Assembly (NCBI GenBank): GCA_031367325.1
Contig: JANLPQ010000003.1
Coordinates: forward strand, 16,329 to 80,328
Length of the DNA stretch: 64,000 bases
Source of the DNA: JAAFIP01 sp031367325
GTDB lineage: Bacteria > Pseudomonadota > Gammaproteobacteria > Burkholderiales > Burkholderiaceae_C
Direction of reading: 5' to 3'
Positions 41,949 through 50,886 of this stretch are shown here, in pieces. A program made the translations under genes and the position numbers. The stretch's first letter is position 1, and every line of letters starts with the position of its first letter. The notes under the pieces are model-generated. The model was not told the origin of the DNA. It ran no database searches and saw nothing but the letters and a program-made list of their open reading frames with translations.

Positions 41949-42884
41949 ATGCAAAACGCCCAGCAACTATTAAAGCAGCTTGAATGGACGGTAATCCGCC
42001 GCCTGGACGGTTTGCTGCAGGGCGACTACCGCACGCTGTTTCGCGGCGCGGGGCTAGACCTGGCCGACCTGCGCGAATACCAGCACCACGACGACGTGCG
42101 TTATATCGACTGGAACGTTACCGCACGCATGCAAGTGCCCTACGTACGCCAGTTTACCGAAGACCGTGAGGTCAACGCTTGGTTTTTACTTGACTTAAGC
42201 GCGTCAGTAGACTTTGGCTCGCACGACACGCGCAAGCGCGATGTGCTGGCGCAGTTTGTCGGCGTGCTGTCGCGCCTGTTAACGCGGCATGGCAACAAAG
42301 TAGGTGCGCTGCTGTACAGCAACCAAGTCGACGCTGTCATACCCGCGCGCAGTGGGCGGCTGCATGTGCTGCATTTGCTGCACCAGTTGCTAAACCCGCA
42401 AACCAAACCAGCAGCCCCTAATTCTCAGGCTACCGCTACGCAACTGGGCGATTTGCTCGTCGGCGCGCAAGCGCATATCAAACGGCGCAGCTTGGTCTTT
42501 GTAGTGTCTGACTTTATCAGCGCACCCGGCTGGGAAAAGCCCCTGACCGCCCTAGCCCAGCGCCATGAGGTGATTGCCGTGCGCCTGCTAGACCCGGCAG
42601 AACGGTCGTTGCCCGACATTGGCATGGTGACCCTGCAAGACCCCGAAACAGGCGAGCAAATTTGGGTAGACATGCACAATAAAAAATTCCGCATCCGATT
42701 TGAAGAACTGGCTGCGCAACGCGAGGCTGATTTATTTAACGGCCTAGCCCGCGCCGGGGTAGATGCGCTAGAGCTATCGACCGACGCTGCCGTGCTAGAC
42801 ACCATCGTGCGTTTTGCCCATCTGCGCCGCCAGCGCGCACGTGGCGCTGCAGGCAGCACGCACCACGCCAAGGAGGCGGCATGA
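41949..42884 (+). CDS. DUF58 (VWA-like) protein
   Basis: 311 residues. The DUF58 core is clear: GAGLDLADLREYQHHDDVRYIDWNVTARMQVPYVRQFTEDREVNAWFLLDLSASVDFG, where DLSAS resembles the start of a degenerate MIDAS site. The protein is soluble. Consistent partner of MoxR; molecular role unknown. Its start is 9 bases after the moxR stop, and its last codon overlaps the VWA gene by four bases. Confidence 0.9.
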   Translation: MQNAQQLLKQLEWTVIRRLDGLLQGDYRTLFRGAGLDLADLREYQHHDDVRYIDWNVTARMQVPYVRQFTEDREVNAWFLLDLSASVDFGSHDTRKRDVLAQFVGVLSRLLTRHGNKVGALLYSNQVDAVIPARSGRLHVLHLLHQLLNPQTKPAAPNSQATATQLGDLLVGAQAHIKRRSLVFVVSDFISAPGWEKPLTALAQRHEVIAVRLLDPAERSLPDIGMVTLQDPETGEQIWVDMHNKKFRIRFEELAAQREADLFNGLARAGVDALELSTDAAVLDTIVRFAHLRRQRARGAAGSTHHAKEAA

Positions 42885-43933
42885 CTTTTGTATGGCCTCA
42901 ACTATTGTGGTTATTGGTATTGGTACCACTGCTGGTCTTGCTGTATGTGTGGCTGCTGCGGCGCAAAGCACAGCATGCCGTGCAGTTTAGCCATGTGGCC
43001 ATGGTGCGTGCCGCTGCAGGTAAGCAAAGCCGCATCAAGCGCCATGTGCCGCCCGCGCTGATGCTGTTGGCGCTGGGCCTGCTGTTGTTTGCCGCCGCGC
43101 GGCCCATGGCAGTGGTCACCCTGCCCATGCAGCAAGAAACCATCATGCTGGCAATGGACGTATCAGGGTCGATGCGGGCTACTGATGTGCAGCCCAATCG
43201 CCTAGTAGCGGCGCAAAACGCGGCCAAAGCCTTTTTGGCTGACTTGCCCCGCTCGGTCAAAGTGGGCATTGTCGCCTTTGCAGGCACTGCGTCGCTGGTG
43301 CAAGCCCCTACTATCAACCGCGAAGATTTGGTCACCGCCATTGACCGCTTTCAGTTGCAGCGTGGCACGGCCATAGGCAACGGTATTGTGGTGTCACTGT
43401 CTACGCTGTTTCCTGATGCGGGCATTGACCTGGCGCAAATGCAATACGGCAGCGCCACCACAGGCAAGCCACTAGGCTCTGCCGACAAAACGGCCAAATC
43501 GGCAGCCACTAAAGACGCGCCGCCAGTACCACCGGGCAGCTACGCATCGGCAGCCATTATTTTGTTAACGGATGGCCAGCGCACCACGGGCGTAGACCCG
43601 CTAGAGGCCGCACAGTTAGCAGCCAACAAAGGCGTGCGCGTGTACACCGTGGGCATAGGCACCAAAGACGGCGAGACGATTGGCTTTGAAGGCTGGTCGA
43701 TGCGTGTGCGCCTAGACGAAGACAGCTTGAAAGCTATTTCTACCCGCACGCAGGCCGAGTACTTTTATGCAGGGTCAGCAGAAGATTTAAAAAAGGTCTA
43801 CGGCAAACTGTCCTCGCGCCTGACGGTAGAGAAAAAAGAAACTGAAATTGCTGCCCTGCTGGCCTTGGCCGGGGCTTTGTTTGCGCTGCTGGCAGGGGTG
43901 TTGTCGATGTGGTGGTTTAACCGCGTGATGTAA
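42881..43933 (+). CDS. Membrane-anchored VWA-domain protein (BatA-like)
   Basis: 350 residues. Two N-terminal membrane segments (about 8-26 and 58-74) and one near the C-terminus frame a von Willebrand A domain with an intact metal site: D93-V-S95-G-S97, then T at TIN and the later D of ILLTDGQRTTG. BatA-like proteins sit in the inner membrane with MoxR and DUF58 and have been tied to envelope stress or cofactor assembly. A low-complexity insert (about 200-215) carries many Ala/Lys residues. Last gene of the run. Confidence 0.9.
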   Translation: MTFVWPQLLWLLVLVPLLVLLYVWLLRRKAQHAVQFSHVAMVRAAAGKQSRIKRHVPPALMLLALGLLLFAAARPMAVVTLPMQQETIMLAMDVSGSMRATDVQPNRLVAAQNAAKAFLADLPRSVKVGIVAFAGTASLVQAPTINREDLVTAIDRFQLQRGTAIGNGIVVSLSTLFPDAGIDLAQMQYGSATTGKPLGSADKTAKSAATKDAPPVPPGSYASAAIILLTDGQRTTGVDPLEAAQLAANKGVRVYTVGIGTKDGETIGFEGWSMRVRLDEDSLKAISTRTQAEYFYAGSAEDLKKVYGKLSSRLTVEKKETEIAALLALAGALFALLAGVLSMWWFNRVM

Positions 43934-43947
43934 GTTTTTTAGCAGCG

Positions 43948-45123
43948 TCACACTACATTAACTTCGCGCATCGGTTGGTTGTCCATCACCCGATGCCATC
44001 CACAGGCCGACAAGTCCAGCGTGCGGTAGCCACCATGCACCACCAGCTCTGACAATGCACGACCCACAGCCGGAGACTGCTGCATGCCATGGCCACTGAA
44101 GCCATTGGCAAACAGCAAGTTGTCTACAGCTGGGTGCGCACCCAAAATCACGTTATGGTCTAGCGTATTGACATCGTAGTGCCCGGCCCATGCACGCTGC
44201 ACGCGCGCAGCCTCAAAACCTGGTACGCGTGCGGCCAGCAGGGGCCACAGCATGTCGTCAAACAACGCATGCTGCACGTCAAAATCAAAGCACTCAGGGT
44301 CATCGTCTTCGGGCGGTGATATGCCGCAAATAAACCCATCGCCCTCAGGCCGAAAGTACATGCCACTCGGGTCTACCACCAACGGGCAATTGGCCAACTG
44401 CGCAGGCGATGTGAAATAGAAAACGCAGCGCTTGCGCGATTGCACTGGCAGCACAATACCTGCACTGTGCGCCAGCGCGCGTGCGCCCGTACCGGCTGCG
44501 TTAATCACCGTGCCGCAGCTGATGCGCGAGCCATCCGCTAAGTCAAGCTGTTGCACGCGCCGCCCCTGCCGCTGTACGCCCACCACCTGCGCTTGCCGGT
44601 ATTGCACCCCCAGCGCCACAGCTTTGCGCCGAAACCCCTGCATCAACCCATACGCGTCAAGCCAGCCCTCACCCGACAAGCCCAGTGAGCCTGCGTGCAA
44701 ATCCCCTGTGGCCAGCCACGCAAACCGCGCCTGCAACTGCGCAGGCGACAGCAGCGCCACATCCACACCCAAACTGCGCTGCACCACGTGGTTAGCCTGC
44801 AGCACGTCCTGCCCCGCGCTGGATGCTAAAAATAAATACCCACCTTCATGAAAGCCCACCTCCAGCACCTGCCCATCCACTGCCAGATAGTCTGCTATCT
44901 GGCGAATAAACTGCGTGCCAAACTGTGACATGCGAATATTGTCGGGCGTAGAAAATTGGTGCCGTATTGATGCTGCAGACAGCGCGGTGGCGCTGCGCGC
45001 ATAAGTAAAGTCTTGCTCCAGCACCAAGATGGAACCTTTAAAGTCAGGATTGGTCGCTAGAAAATAAGCTGCCGAACTGCCGATAGCAGCGCCCCCTACG
45101 ATGACAACGTCTAAGGTTTGCAT
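43948..45123 (-). CDS. FAD-dependent oxidoreductase (DAO/glycine-sarcosine oxidase family)
   Basis: 391 residues from the ATG at 45123; the longer frame reads through a palindromic repeat copy. The N-terminal FAD-binding fold VVIVGGAAIGSSAAYFL has GGAAIG in place of GAGIIG. Other marks are SAASIRHQFSTPDNIRMS, the SCGTVINAAGTGARAL segment, RPEGDGFICGISPP, and the C-terminal NLLFANGFSGHGMQQSPAVGRALSELV typical of DAO-family amine oxidases/dehydrogenases. Substrate unknown; probably a secondary amine or amino acid. Confidence 0.85.
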   Translation of the reverse strand: MQTLDVVIVGGAAIGSSAAYFLATNPDFKGSILVLEQDFTYARSATALSAASIRHQFSTPDNIRMSQFGTQFIRQIADYLAVDGQVLEVGFHEGGYLFLASSAGQDVLQANHVVQRSLGVDVALLSPAQLQARFAWLATGDLHAGSLGLSGEGWLDAYGLMQGFRRKAVALGVQYRQAQVVGVQRQGRRVQQLDLADGSRISCGTVINAAGTGARALAHSAGIVLPVQSRKRCVFYFTSPAQLANCPLVVDPSGMYFRPEGDGFICGISPPEDDDPECFDFDVQHALFDDMLWPLLAARVPGFEAARVQRAWAGHYDVNTLDHNVILGAHPAVDNLLFANGFSGHGMQQSPAVGRALSELVVHGGYRTLDLSACGWHRVMDNQPMREVNVV

Positions 45124-45151
45124 AATTGTTGGATCATACCCAATACTTCCG

Positions 45152-45200
45152 ATACTATTAATTTCATAGCTGCTTGAGCAGGTTCTACGGCTTAGAACAG
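45152..45200 (+). repeat. Dispersed palindromic repeat copy upstream of the FAD oxidoreductase
   Basis: ACTATTAATTTCATAGCTGC, then TTGAGCAGG, TTCTACGGCTTAGAAC. It lies in the divergent gap between the FAD oxidoreductase and panE-like genes. Confidence 0.85.
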
Positions 45201-45344
45201 TTAAATTGCTCTTATTTTCATCCCTAAACCAGTTGTTTTCCTTACTTTGCAGTGGTGCGCTGTTCCGTGCAGTCATACCGCCGCACTGCAAGCAGCGATG
45301 CTACTATCTGCAGCTTGTACAGACAGTTTTAACTAGGAGCAGCT

Positions 45345-46271
45345 GTGAAATTTGCAGTGTTGGGTGCGGGTGCATTGGGTAGTGCGATGGGCGGGGTGCT
45401 TACCGAGGCGGGGCACGATGTGCTGCTGGTCACGCGCAACGCAGCGCATGTAGACGCCATCAACCAGCGCGGGTTGATATTGCGCACGGCAGGTGTGAAC
45501 CGCACGGTGGCGGCGCGGGCAGTGGTGACTGCAGCAGGGCAAGCGCCTGTGGATTGTGTGATCGTGCTGGTTAAATCTGCGCAAACGCGCGATGCAATGC
45601 GCGCTGCGACGGCGTTGATCGGGCCCGATACCTGCGTACTGTCACTACAAAACGGTTTGGGTCATGAAGATATTTTGAGCGAACTGGTGGGCGCACACCG
45701 TGTGCTGGCAGGCAAGACATATTGCGGTGGGCAAATGATTGCACCGGGCCATGTGATCTGTGGCCATGTGGGCAAAGACACGCATATTGGCGAGCTAGAT
45801 GGCACGATCACACCGCGCGTAACAAGCATTGCCGCTGCGTTGAACACCGCAGGCTTGCACACCACCGTCAGCGACAACATCATGGGCACTATCTGGGACA
45901 AGTTGTTTATTAACGTGGCTACAGGGGCGATCAGCGGTATTACGCGCTTGGCCTATGGCGATTTGTACCAAATGCCTGCGTTAGAAAGTGTGGCTGTAGC
46001 CGCTGTAGCTGAGGCGATGGCGGTAGCCCGTATGAATGGTGTTCGAGTTAGTATCACCAACCCGGTGCAGGCGTGGCGTAAGGCAGGCGCAGGCTTGCCG
46101 CCAGAATTTAAACCGTCTATCTTGCAAACACTAGAGCGCGGTGTGCGCAGCGAGGTGGACTACATCAACGGCGCTGTGGTGACGCTGGGCGCCCTGCACG
46201 GCGTGCCCACGCCGGTAAACAGCACTTTGCTGGCGTGCATTAAAGGAATAGAGAAGAATTTACCAGCTTAG
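45345..46271 (+). CDS. Ketopantoate reductase family protein (PanE/ApbA-like)
   Basis: 308 residues. NADPH-binding N-terminus MKFAVLGAGALGSAMGGVLTEAGHDVLLVTRN, then VKSAQTRDAM and LSLQNGLGHEDIL, and the catalytic-lysine region NIMGTIWDKLFINVATGAIS, ending in VDYINGAVVTLGALHGVPTPVN. These are the PanE signatures. Because it lies among shikimate/quinate-type genes it may reduce another 2-oxo acid instead of ketopantoate, so I give no symbol. Ribosome site AGGAGCAG precedes the GTG start. Confidence 0.85.
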   Translation: MKFAVLGAGALGSAMGGVLTEAGHDVLLVTRNAAHVDAINQRGLILRTAGVNRTVAARAVVTAAGQAPVDCVIVLVKSAQTRDAMRAATALIGPDTCVLSLQNGLGHEDILSELVGAHRVLAGKTYCGGQMIAPGHVICGHVGKDTHIGELDGTITPRVTSIAAALNTAGLHTTVSDNIMGTIWDKLFINVATGAISGITRLAYGDLYQMPALESVAVAAVAEAMAVARMNGVRVSITNPVQAWRKAGAGLPPEFKPSILQTLERGVRSEVDYINGAVVTLGALHGVPTPVNSTLLACIKGIEKNLPA

Positions 46272-46387
46272 TCACCTTGGGCAGCGTGTACAGCGCCGTG
46301 ACTTTTAAAGCCACGCTTTGCCGCAAGTTATATCTAGCGCCTAAAATACAGTTAAATTACACTACTTTATAGACAAAATAGGCTTTT

Positions 46388-46430
46388 CAGGCCGTATTAC
46401 CTGCTCAACCAGCTATTTAATTTGTAGCAT
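46388..46430 (-). repeat. Dispersed palindromic repeat copy in reverse orientation
   Basis: Read on the minus strand it is AAATTAAATAGCTGGTTGAG, CAGGTAATACGGCCTGAA, a more diverged member of the family (one arm base changed). It lies upstream of the first shikimate dehydrogenase gene. Confidence 0.65.
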
Positions 46431-46458
46431 CTAACTGAAAACTATTTTCTAGTACGCC

Positions 46459-47343
46459 ATGACTGCACCCACTTCGCACCCCGACCGCTATGCCGTCATT
46501 GGTAACCCGATAACACAAAGCAAATCGCCCACCATCCACGGTATGTTTGCGCAAGCTACGCACCAACATATGGTGTACACCAAGATTGAATCGCCGCTGG
46601 GCGAGTTTGCAGCGACGGTAGATGCGTTTCGCGCAGAGGCAACGGCTGGCATAGTCTGCAGTAACTCAGGTAAAGCCTGCGGCCTCAACATCACCGCCCC
46701 ATTTAAGCTAGACGCTTTTGCCTATGCCACGCACCACTCAGAGCGGGCTCAACTGGTGGGCGCGGCCAATGCGCTAAAGTTTGAACGCACTGCGCAAGGC
46801 ATCAACGTGATGGCCGATAACTTTGATGGAATTGGCCTGGTATGCGATGTGGTGCACAACTTGGCTTGCCCGCTAGCAGGCAAGCGCGTGCTCATCATTG
46901 GCGCGGGCGGCGCTACACGCGGTGCGCTGCTGCCGCTGTTGGCTGAAAAACCCGCGCACTTAGTTGTAGCCAATCGCACGGTAGCTACTGCACGCGAATT
47001 GGCAGCCCTAGTGTCCGCGCACGGCAGAGTGCAAGCCGCGGCCTACCCAGAGCTAAACGGCCAAGCCTTTGACGTGGTGTTTAACGCCACCAGCGCCAGC
47101 CTGCGCGCCGAGCTGCCGCCCCTGCCCGCCAACGTGTTCGCGCCCGGTTGCCTAGCCTACGATCTAACGTATGGCAAAGGCCTCACACCGTTTTTAGTAT
47201 TTGCACGTAGCGCAGGCGTAGTGCACTTGGCCGACGGCGTGGGCATGCTGGTAGAGCAAGCGGCAGAGGCTTTTGCATGGTGGCGTGGCGTGCGCCCCGC
47301 TACACGCGCTGTGATTGACCACATCACCGTGCCGCTGGTGTAG
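46459..47343 (+). CDS. aroE: Shikimate dehydrogenase family protein (first copy)
   Basis: 294 residues. Substrate-binding N-terminus RYAVIGNPITQSKSPTIHGMFA with the paired serines, and NITAPFKLDAFAYA with the catalytic lysine. The NADP fold follows: GKRVLIIGAGGATRGALLPLL then VVANRTVATARELA. The C-terminus is YDLTYGKGLTPFLVFARSAGVVHLADGVGMLVEQAAEAFAWW. It best fits classical AroE (3-dehydroshikimate to shikimate). A second, more divergent paralogue is at 47988 with a dehydroquinase between them. Confidence 0.88.
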   Translation: MTAPTSHPDRYAVIGNPITQSKSPTIHGMFAQATHQHMVYTKIESPLGEFAATVDAFRAEATAGIVCSNSGKACGLNITAPFKLDAFAYATHHSERAQLVGAANALKFERTAQGINVMADNFDGIGLVCDVVHNLACPLAGKRVLIIGAGGATRGALLPLLAEKPAHLVVANRTVATARELAALVSAHGRVQAAAYPELNGQAFDVVFNATSASLRAELPPLPANVFAPGCLAYDLTYGKGLTPFLVFARSAGVVHLADGVGMLVEQAAEAFAWWRGVRPATRAVIDHITVPLV

Positions 47344-47502
47344 ACACGCATACTGCCGCCACAACCAGCTTGGATTTTATGCAGCCGGTCTTGCCCCAAA
47401 AATACGCATCACGCGGGGCTAAATAATCTGGCCATCACAGAGGCTATCATTGCATCAGCCCAATCAGGTCATACCATCTATACCACCACTGAGGGATAAT
47501 TT

Positions 47503-47949
47503 ATGAACATAGTCATGCTCCACGGCATAAACCACAATATGTTTGGCAAGCGCGACCCGGCGCAGTACGGCACCATCACCCTGGATGAGATCAACGCATC
47601 GCTGGCCAAGCTGGGCAAAGAGCTGGGTGCCACTGTGCAGTATTTTCAGACCAACGATGAAGGCGCGATGTGTGACCGCATTCACACCGCATTTACCGAC
47701 AAAGCCGATGCTGTGCTGATCAACGCGGGCGCGTGGACGCACTACAGCTACGGCATACGCGATGCGCTGGCTATATTGGCCTGCCCGATTATTGAGCTGC
47801 ACATGAGCAACATCCACGCGCGCGAGGAGTTTCGCCATAAATCGGTGTTTGCCGATATCGCTAAAGGCCAAATCTGCGGCTTTGGTGCCGACAGCTATTT
47901 GCTGGCCCTGCGCGCCGCAGTGTCAGCAGTGCAAGCTAATAAAAAATAA
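47503..47949 (+). CDS. aroQ: Type II 3-dehydroquinate dehydratase
   Basis: 148 residues, usual length. The conserved blocks are present but altered: HGINHNMFGKRDPAQYG in place of the common NGPNLNLLGxREPxxYG (the Arg and Tyr of the active site are kept), INAGAWTHYSYGIRDAL, and ELHMSNIHAREEFRHKSV with the catalytic His. It interconverts 3-dehydroquinate and 3-dehydroshikimate. With shikimate-dehydrogenase paralogues on both sides it may serve quinate/shikimate catabolism rather than the biosynthetic route. Confidence 0.88.
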   Translation: MNIVMLHGINHNMFGKRDPAQYGTITLDEINASLAKLGKELGATVQYFQTNDEGAMCDRIHTAFTDKADAVLINAGAWTHYSYGIRDALAILACPIIELHMSNIHAREEFRHKSVFADIAKGQICGFGADSYLLALRAAVSAVQANKK

Positions 47950-47987
47950 CTTCAGTCAGGTTCAGCCTGTTCTAGCCTGCGTACACC

Positions 47988-48848
47988 ATGCCCCACCACA
48001 GTACTACCAACAGCATCATCAACGGCAGCACCGACATCATCGCCCACATCGGCTACCCCACGCACAGCTTTAAATCGCCCATGATCTACAACCCCTATTT
48101 TGCGCAAGCAGGGGTTAACGCAGTGGTAGTGCCGATGGGCTGCAAACCGCAAGATTACCCTGCGTTCTTGCGCAGCGTGTTCACGCTGACCAATATTCGC
48201 GGCGCACTGATTACCATGCCGCACAAAGTAACTACCGTGGGATTACTAGACGATGTAACCCCCACCGTGCTAGTAGCGGGCGCCTGCAATGCAGTTAAGC
48301 GTGCAGAAGATGGCCGCTTGGTGGGCGATATGTTTGACGGCGCAGGCTTTGTGCGCGGCGTGCAGCGCAAAGGCTTGCAACTGGCAGGCGCGCGTGTGCT
48401 GGTGGTGGGCGCAGGCGGCGTGGGCTGCGCTATTGCGGCGTCGCTGGCGGCCACGGGTATTGCGGCCATCAGCTTGTATGACATGCAAGCCGTGTCTGCC
48501 CATAGCCTAGCCCAGCGCTTGCAGCGGCACTACCCCGCTATCGCCGTCAGCACAGGGTCTAACGACCCCGCAGGCTACGACATGGTGGTCAACGCCACGC
48601 CGATGGGCATGAACGATGGCGACGCACTGCCTGTAGACACCTCGCGCTTGGACGCAAAAACGTTTGTGGGCGAAGTGGTGATGAAAACCGAGACCACCGC
48701 ATTTTTAAAAGCTGCCCAGCAGCGTGGCTGCCGCACGCAGGTAGGCGCTGACATGCTGTTTGAGCAGATTCCTGCGTACCTTGAGTTTTTTGGCTTGCCC
48801 ACTACCAGCGCTGACAATTTGCGTGCAGTAGCCCAGCTGCGTTATTAA
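47988..48848 (+). CDS. Shikimate/quinate dehydrogenase-like protein (second copy)
   Basis: 286 residues. AroE fold with IGYPTHSFKSPMIYNPYFAQAG at the N-terminus, and a changed catalytic block GALITMPHKVTTVGLLD (MPHK where AroE has PFK). The nucleotide fold VLVVGAGGVGCAIAASLAATG is followed by an acidic end after the strand (LYDMQ), which would favour NAD over NADP as seen in YdiB/quinate-type enzymes. It lies 38 bases after aroQ. Probably oxidises quinate, shikimate or a related hydroxy acid in the same pathway. Confidence 0.82.
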   Translation: MPHHSTTNSIINGSTDIIAHIGYPTHSFKSPMIYNPYFAQAGVNAVVVPMGCKPQDYPAFLRSVFTLTNIRGALITMPHKVTTVGLLDDVTPTVLVAGACNAVKRAEDGRLVGDMFDGAGFVRGVQRKGLQLAGARVLVVGAGGVGCAIAASLAATGIAAISLYDMQAVSAHSLAQRLQRHYPAIAVSTGSNDPAGYDMVVNATPMGMNDGDALPVDTSRLDAKTFVGEVVMKTETTAFLKAAQQRGCRTQVGADMLFEQIPAYLEFFGLPTTSADNLRAVAQLRY

Positions 48849-48954
48849 TTTGTGTGGCTAAGATTGGTTACCAATTGAGGGTCAATTGCCGTGGATAGCT
48901 GATTGCGCAGCTTTGAGAAAGTCTGCATTATGTACAGCAAGGAGAACCCGGCCT

Positions 48955-49371
48955 ATGAACAATCTGATCAGCAAGCTGATGAGTCCCGAGCCCACCACCA
49001 TCCAGCGCTGGCCCAGCAGCGGCAAAGGGCGCAGCAGCTGCGTAAGCTACAGCGGCATGGTGTGGGCAGTAGCTACGGCGATAGACGACACCGCAGATTT
49101 GGCATCGCAAGTGAACCAAAGCTTGGCTTTGCTAGAGCTGCTGCTAGGTGATGCAGGCTCGTCACGCCACCATATGCTGTCAGTGCAAGTCATCTTGGCC
49201 CACGCCAGTGACCGCGATGTGTTCGACGCGATCTGGCAAAACTGGATTGGCGCAGACCCCGCCCACTGGCCCCAACGCAGTTGCGTGCAATCTGCACTAG
49301 CACCCGGCATGTTGATAGAGCTGGTAGTAACTGCAGCGCCTAGCAGTGCACAGATACTACAAATTCAATAG
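48955..49371 (+). CDS. RidA-like (YjgF/Rid family) protein
   Basis: 138 residues from the ATG at 48955, chosen for the AAGGAGAA site just before it; the frame opens at 48886. It matches the RidA layout: SYSGMVWAVATAIDDTADLASQVNQSLALLELLLGDAGSSRHHMLSVQVILAHASDRDVFDAIWQNWI and a C-terminal VQSALAPGMLIELVVTA. The Arg that RidA uses to bind carboxylates is not at the usual place, so it may belong to another Rid subgroup. Its TAG stop lies within a palindromic repeat copy. Confidence 0.8.
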   Translation: MNNLISKLMSPEPTTIQRWPSSGKGRSSCVSYSGMVWAVATAIDDTADLASQVNQSLALLELLLGDAGSSRHHMLSVQVILAHASDRDVFDAIWQNWIGADPAHWPQRSCVQSALAPGMLIELVVTAAPSSAQILQIQ

Positions 49372-49403
49372 CTGCTTGAGCAGGTTTTACTTGGGTTGCC
49401 GGC
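49353..49403 (+). repeat. Dispersed palindromic repeat copy overlapping the RidA-like gene end
   Basis: ATACTACAAATTCAATAGCT, then GCTTGAGCAGGTTTTACTTG. The TAG of the AATAGCTG core is the stop codon of the RidA-like gene. Confidence 0.85.
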
Positions 49404-49496
49404 CTAGATGGCTGTCTAAATTAGAATGGAAATATTTTGTTTATGTCAATTTGCAGTGAGTTGCTTCATGTCTTACCCTGCAGTAGTGATACTAGA

Positions 49497-50384
49497 TCAA
49501 AGCGCCTTAGCACTAAAAGTATCACAAGACTTCATATTGCCCGACTGCAAGCCCGTATTAAACCAAGCCATTCGCTGCTTGCTGCTGCCGTGGGTAAAGG
49601 TGTCAGGTTGCGCGTAGCCTTGGCTCTTTTTCTGCAACGTATCGTCGCCAATTTGCGAAGCAGCGTTCAGTGCTTCTTCAATATCGCCTTTGTCCAGCCC
49701 CAGCTTGGAGCTGCGCGACCACACGCCTGCAAAGCAGTCGGCTTGCAGCTCTAGCCGCACACTCAGTGCGTTTTGCTCTTTCTCGCTGATGCGGCCGCGC
49801 ATGGCGTCTACCTTGCCGCTGATGCCCATGACATGCTGAATGTGGTGGCCCACCTCGTGTGCAATCACATAGGCTTGCGCAAAGTCGCCAGGTGCGCCCA
49901 GCTTAGTTTTCATGGTTTCATAAAACGCTAAGTCAATGTAGACCTTTTGGTCGCCCGGGCAGTAAAACGGCCCCATGGCTGACTGGCCTGTGCCACACGC
50001 CGTGGGCGTAGCGCCGCGAAACAGCACCAGCTTGGGTGCGGGGTACTGCGCCTTGGCTTGCTGAAACACAGCGCCCCATACGTCTTCGGTGTCGGCCAAT
50101 ACTTTGGACACAAAACTGGCCATGACATCGTCTTTAGGTGGCCGCTGCGCGGGGCCTTGGCTGGCCTGCTGCGTGGGTGCGCCACCGCCGCCCAGTATGC
50201 CCAGCACTGTCATCGGGTTAATGCCCAAAAAGTAAGACGCTACCAGCGCAATCACAATGCCGCCGATGCCTAGGCGGCCACCGCCTAGGCCGCCCAATCC
50301 TCGGCCCCCGCCGCCGCCCATACCGCCACCCTCACCGCGGCGGTCTTCTACGTTATCTGATTCTCGACGGCCTTCGGTTTCCAT
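49497..50384 (-). CDS. Neutral zinc metallopeptidase, YpfJ family
   Basis: 295 residues. A very glycine-rich N-terminus (residues 18-42) precedes one membrane span (about 41-62). The peptidase part begins near 85. The zinc site AYVIAHEVGHHIQHVMG has H176, E177 and H180, and RLELQADCFAGVW supplies the third ligand (the Glu/Asp-rich helix). FRGATPTACGTGQSAMGPFYCPGDQKVYIDLAFY is the family signature. Single-span membrane peptidase; natural substrate unknown. Confidence 0.9.
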   Translation of the reverse strand: METEGRRESDNVEDRRGEGGGMGGGGGRGLGGLGGGRLGIGGIVIALVASYFLGINPMTVLGILGGGGAPTQQASQGPAQRPPKDDVMASFVSKVLADTEDVWGAVFQQAKAQYPAPKLVLFRGATPTACGTGQSAMGPFYCPGDQKVYIDLAFYETMKTKLGAPGDFAQAYVIAHEVGHHIQHVMGISGKVDAMRGRISEKEQNALSVRLELQADCFAGVWSRSSKLGLDKGDIEEALNAASQIGDDTLQKKSQGYAQPDTFTHGSSKQRMAWFNTGLQSGNMKSCDTFSAKAL

Positions 50385-50486
50385 GGCGTAATCTCCGTTG
50401 TTCGATGTAATGCTGCAATGTTACACCGAAGTACGCAAGCAGCAGCACCCGGCCCGTGTGTAGCCTAAGCAGCCGATTGCACGGCT

Positions 50487-50753
50487 TCAAGCGTGCAGCA
50501 GCGCAAATACACGCATAGCACACAAGCGCAGTGGCTCGGTGGTGCTGGTATGGCCTAGGGCCAGCTGCTCGGTAGCGTAGCTGCCATGGGACAGCATCAA
50601 GCGGCTGTCTACTACGTGCCCCTCAGCGGCCATCAGCTGTTTAAAGCGCGACAACAATGCCAGTGCCGAGGCAAAACCCAGTTGATGCGCTTGTACGCTG
50701 GCAGATGCACCAACGACGGATGCCATTGTCGATTTTTGCGAAATCGTTACCAT
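50487..50753 (-). CDS. Small protein of unknown function
   Basis: 88 residues from the ATG at 50753, preceded by AAAGGAG at a good distance. Helical, no signal peptide, no membrane span, no recognised domain; a segment (GFASALALLSRFKQLMAAEGHVVDSRLMLSHGSYATEQLALGH) has faint similarity in style to phasin-like helical proteins, which I cannot confirm. It stands alone between the zinc peptidase and pcp. Confidence 0.55.
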   Translation of the reverse strand: MVTISQKSTMASVVGASASVQAHQLGFASALALLSRFKQLMAAEGHVVDSRLMLSHGSYATEQLALGHTSTTEPLRLCAMRVFALLHA

Positions 50754-50886
50754 GTCAAAAACTCCTTTTAAGCAAGAACCTACCTCACACGGCTGCATGC
50801 GATTTGCTTGTGCAAGCAGGCACTACCCACTTACAACGCGCTGTGGTTCAATCAGGTTGAACCACTTAGATGCATCCCCTTAAAAC

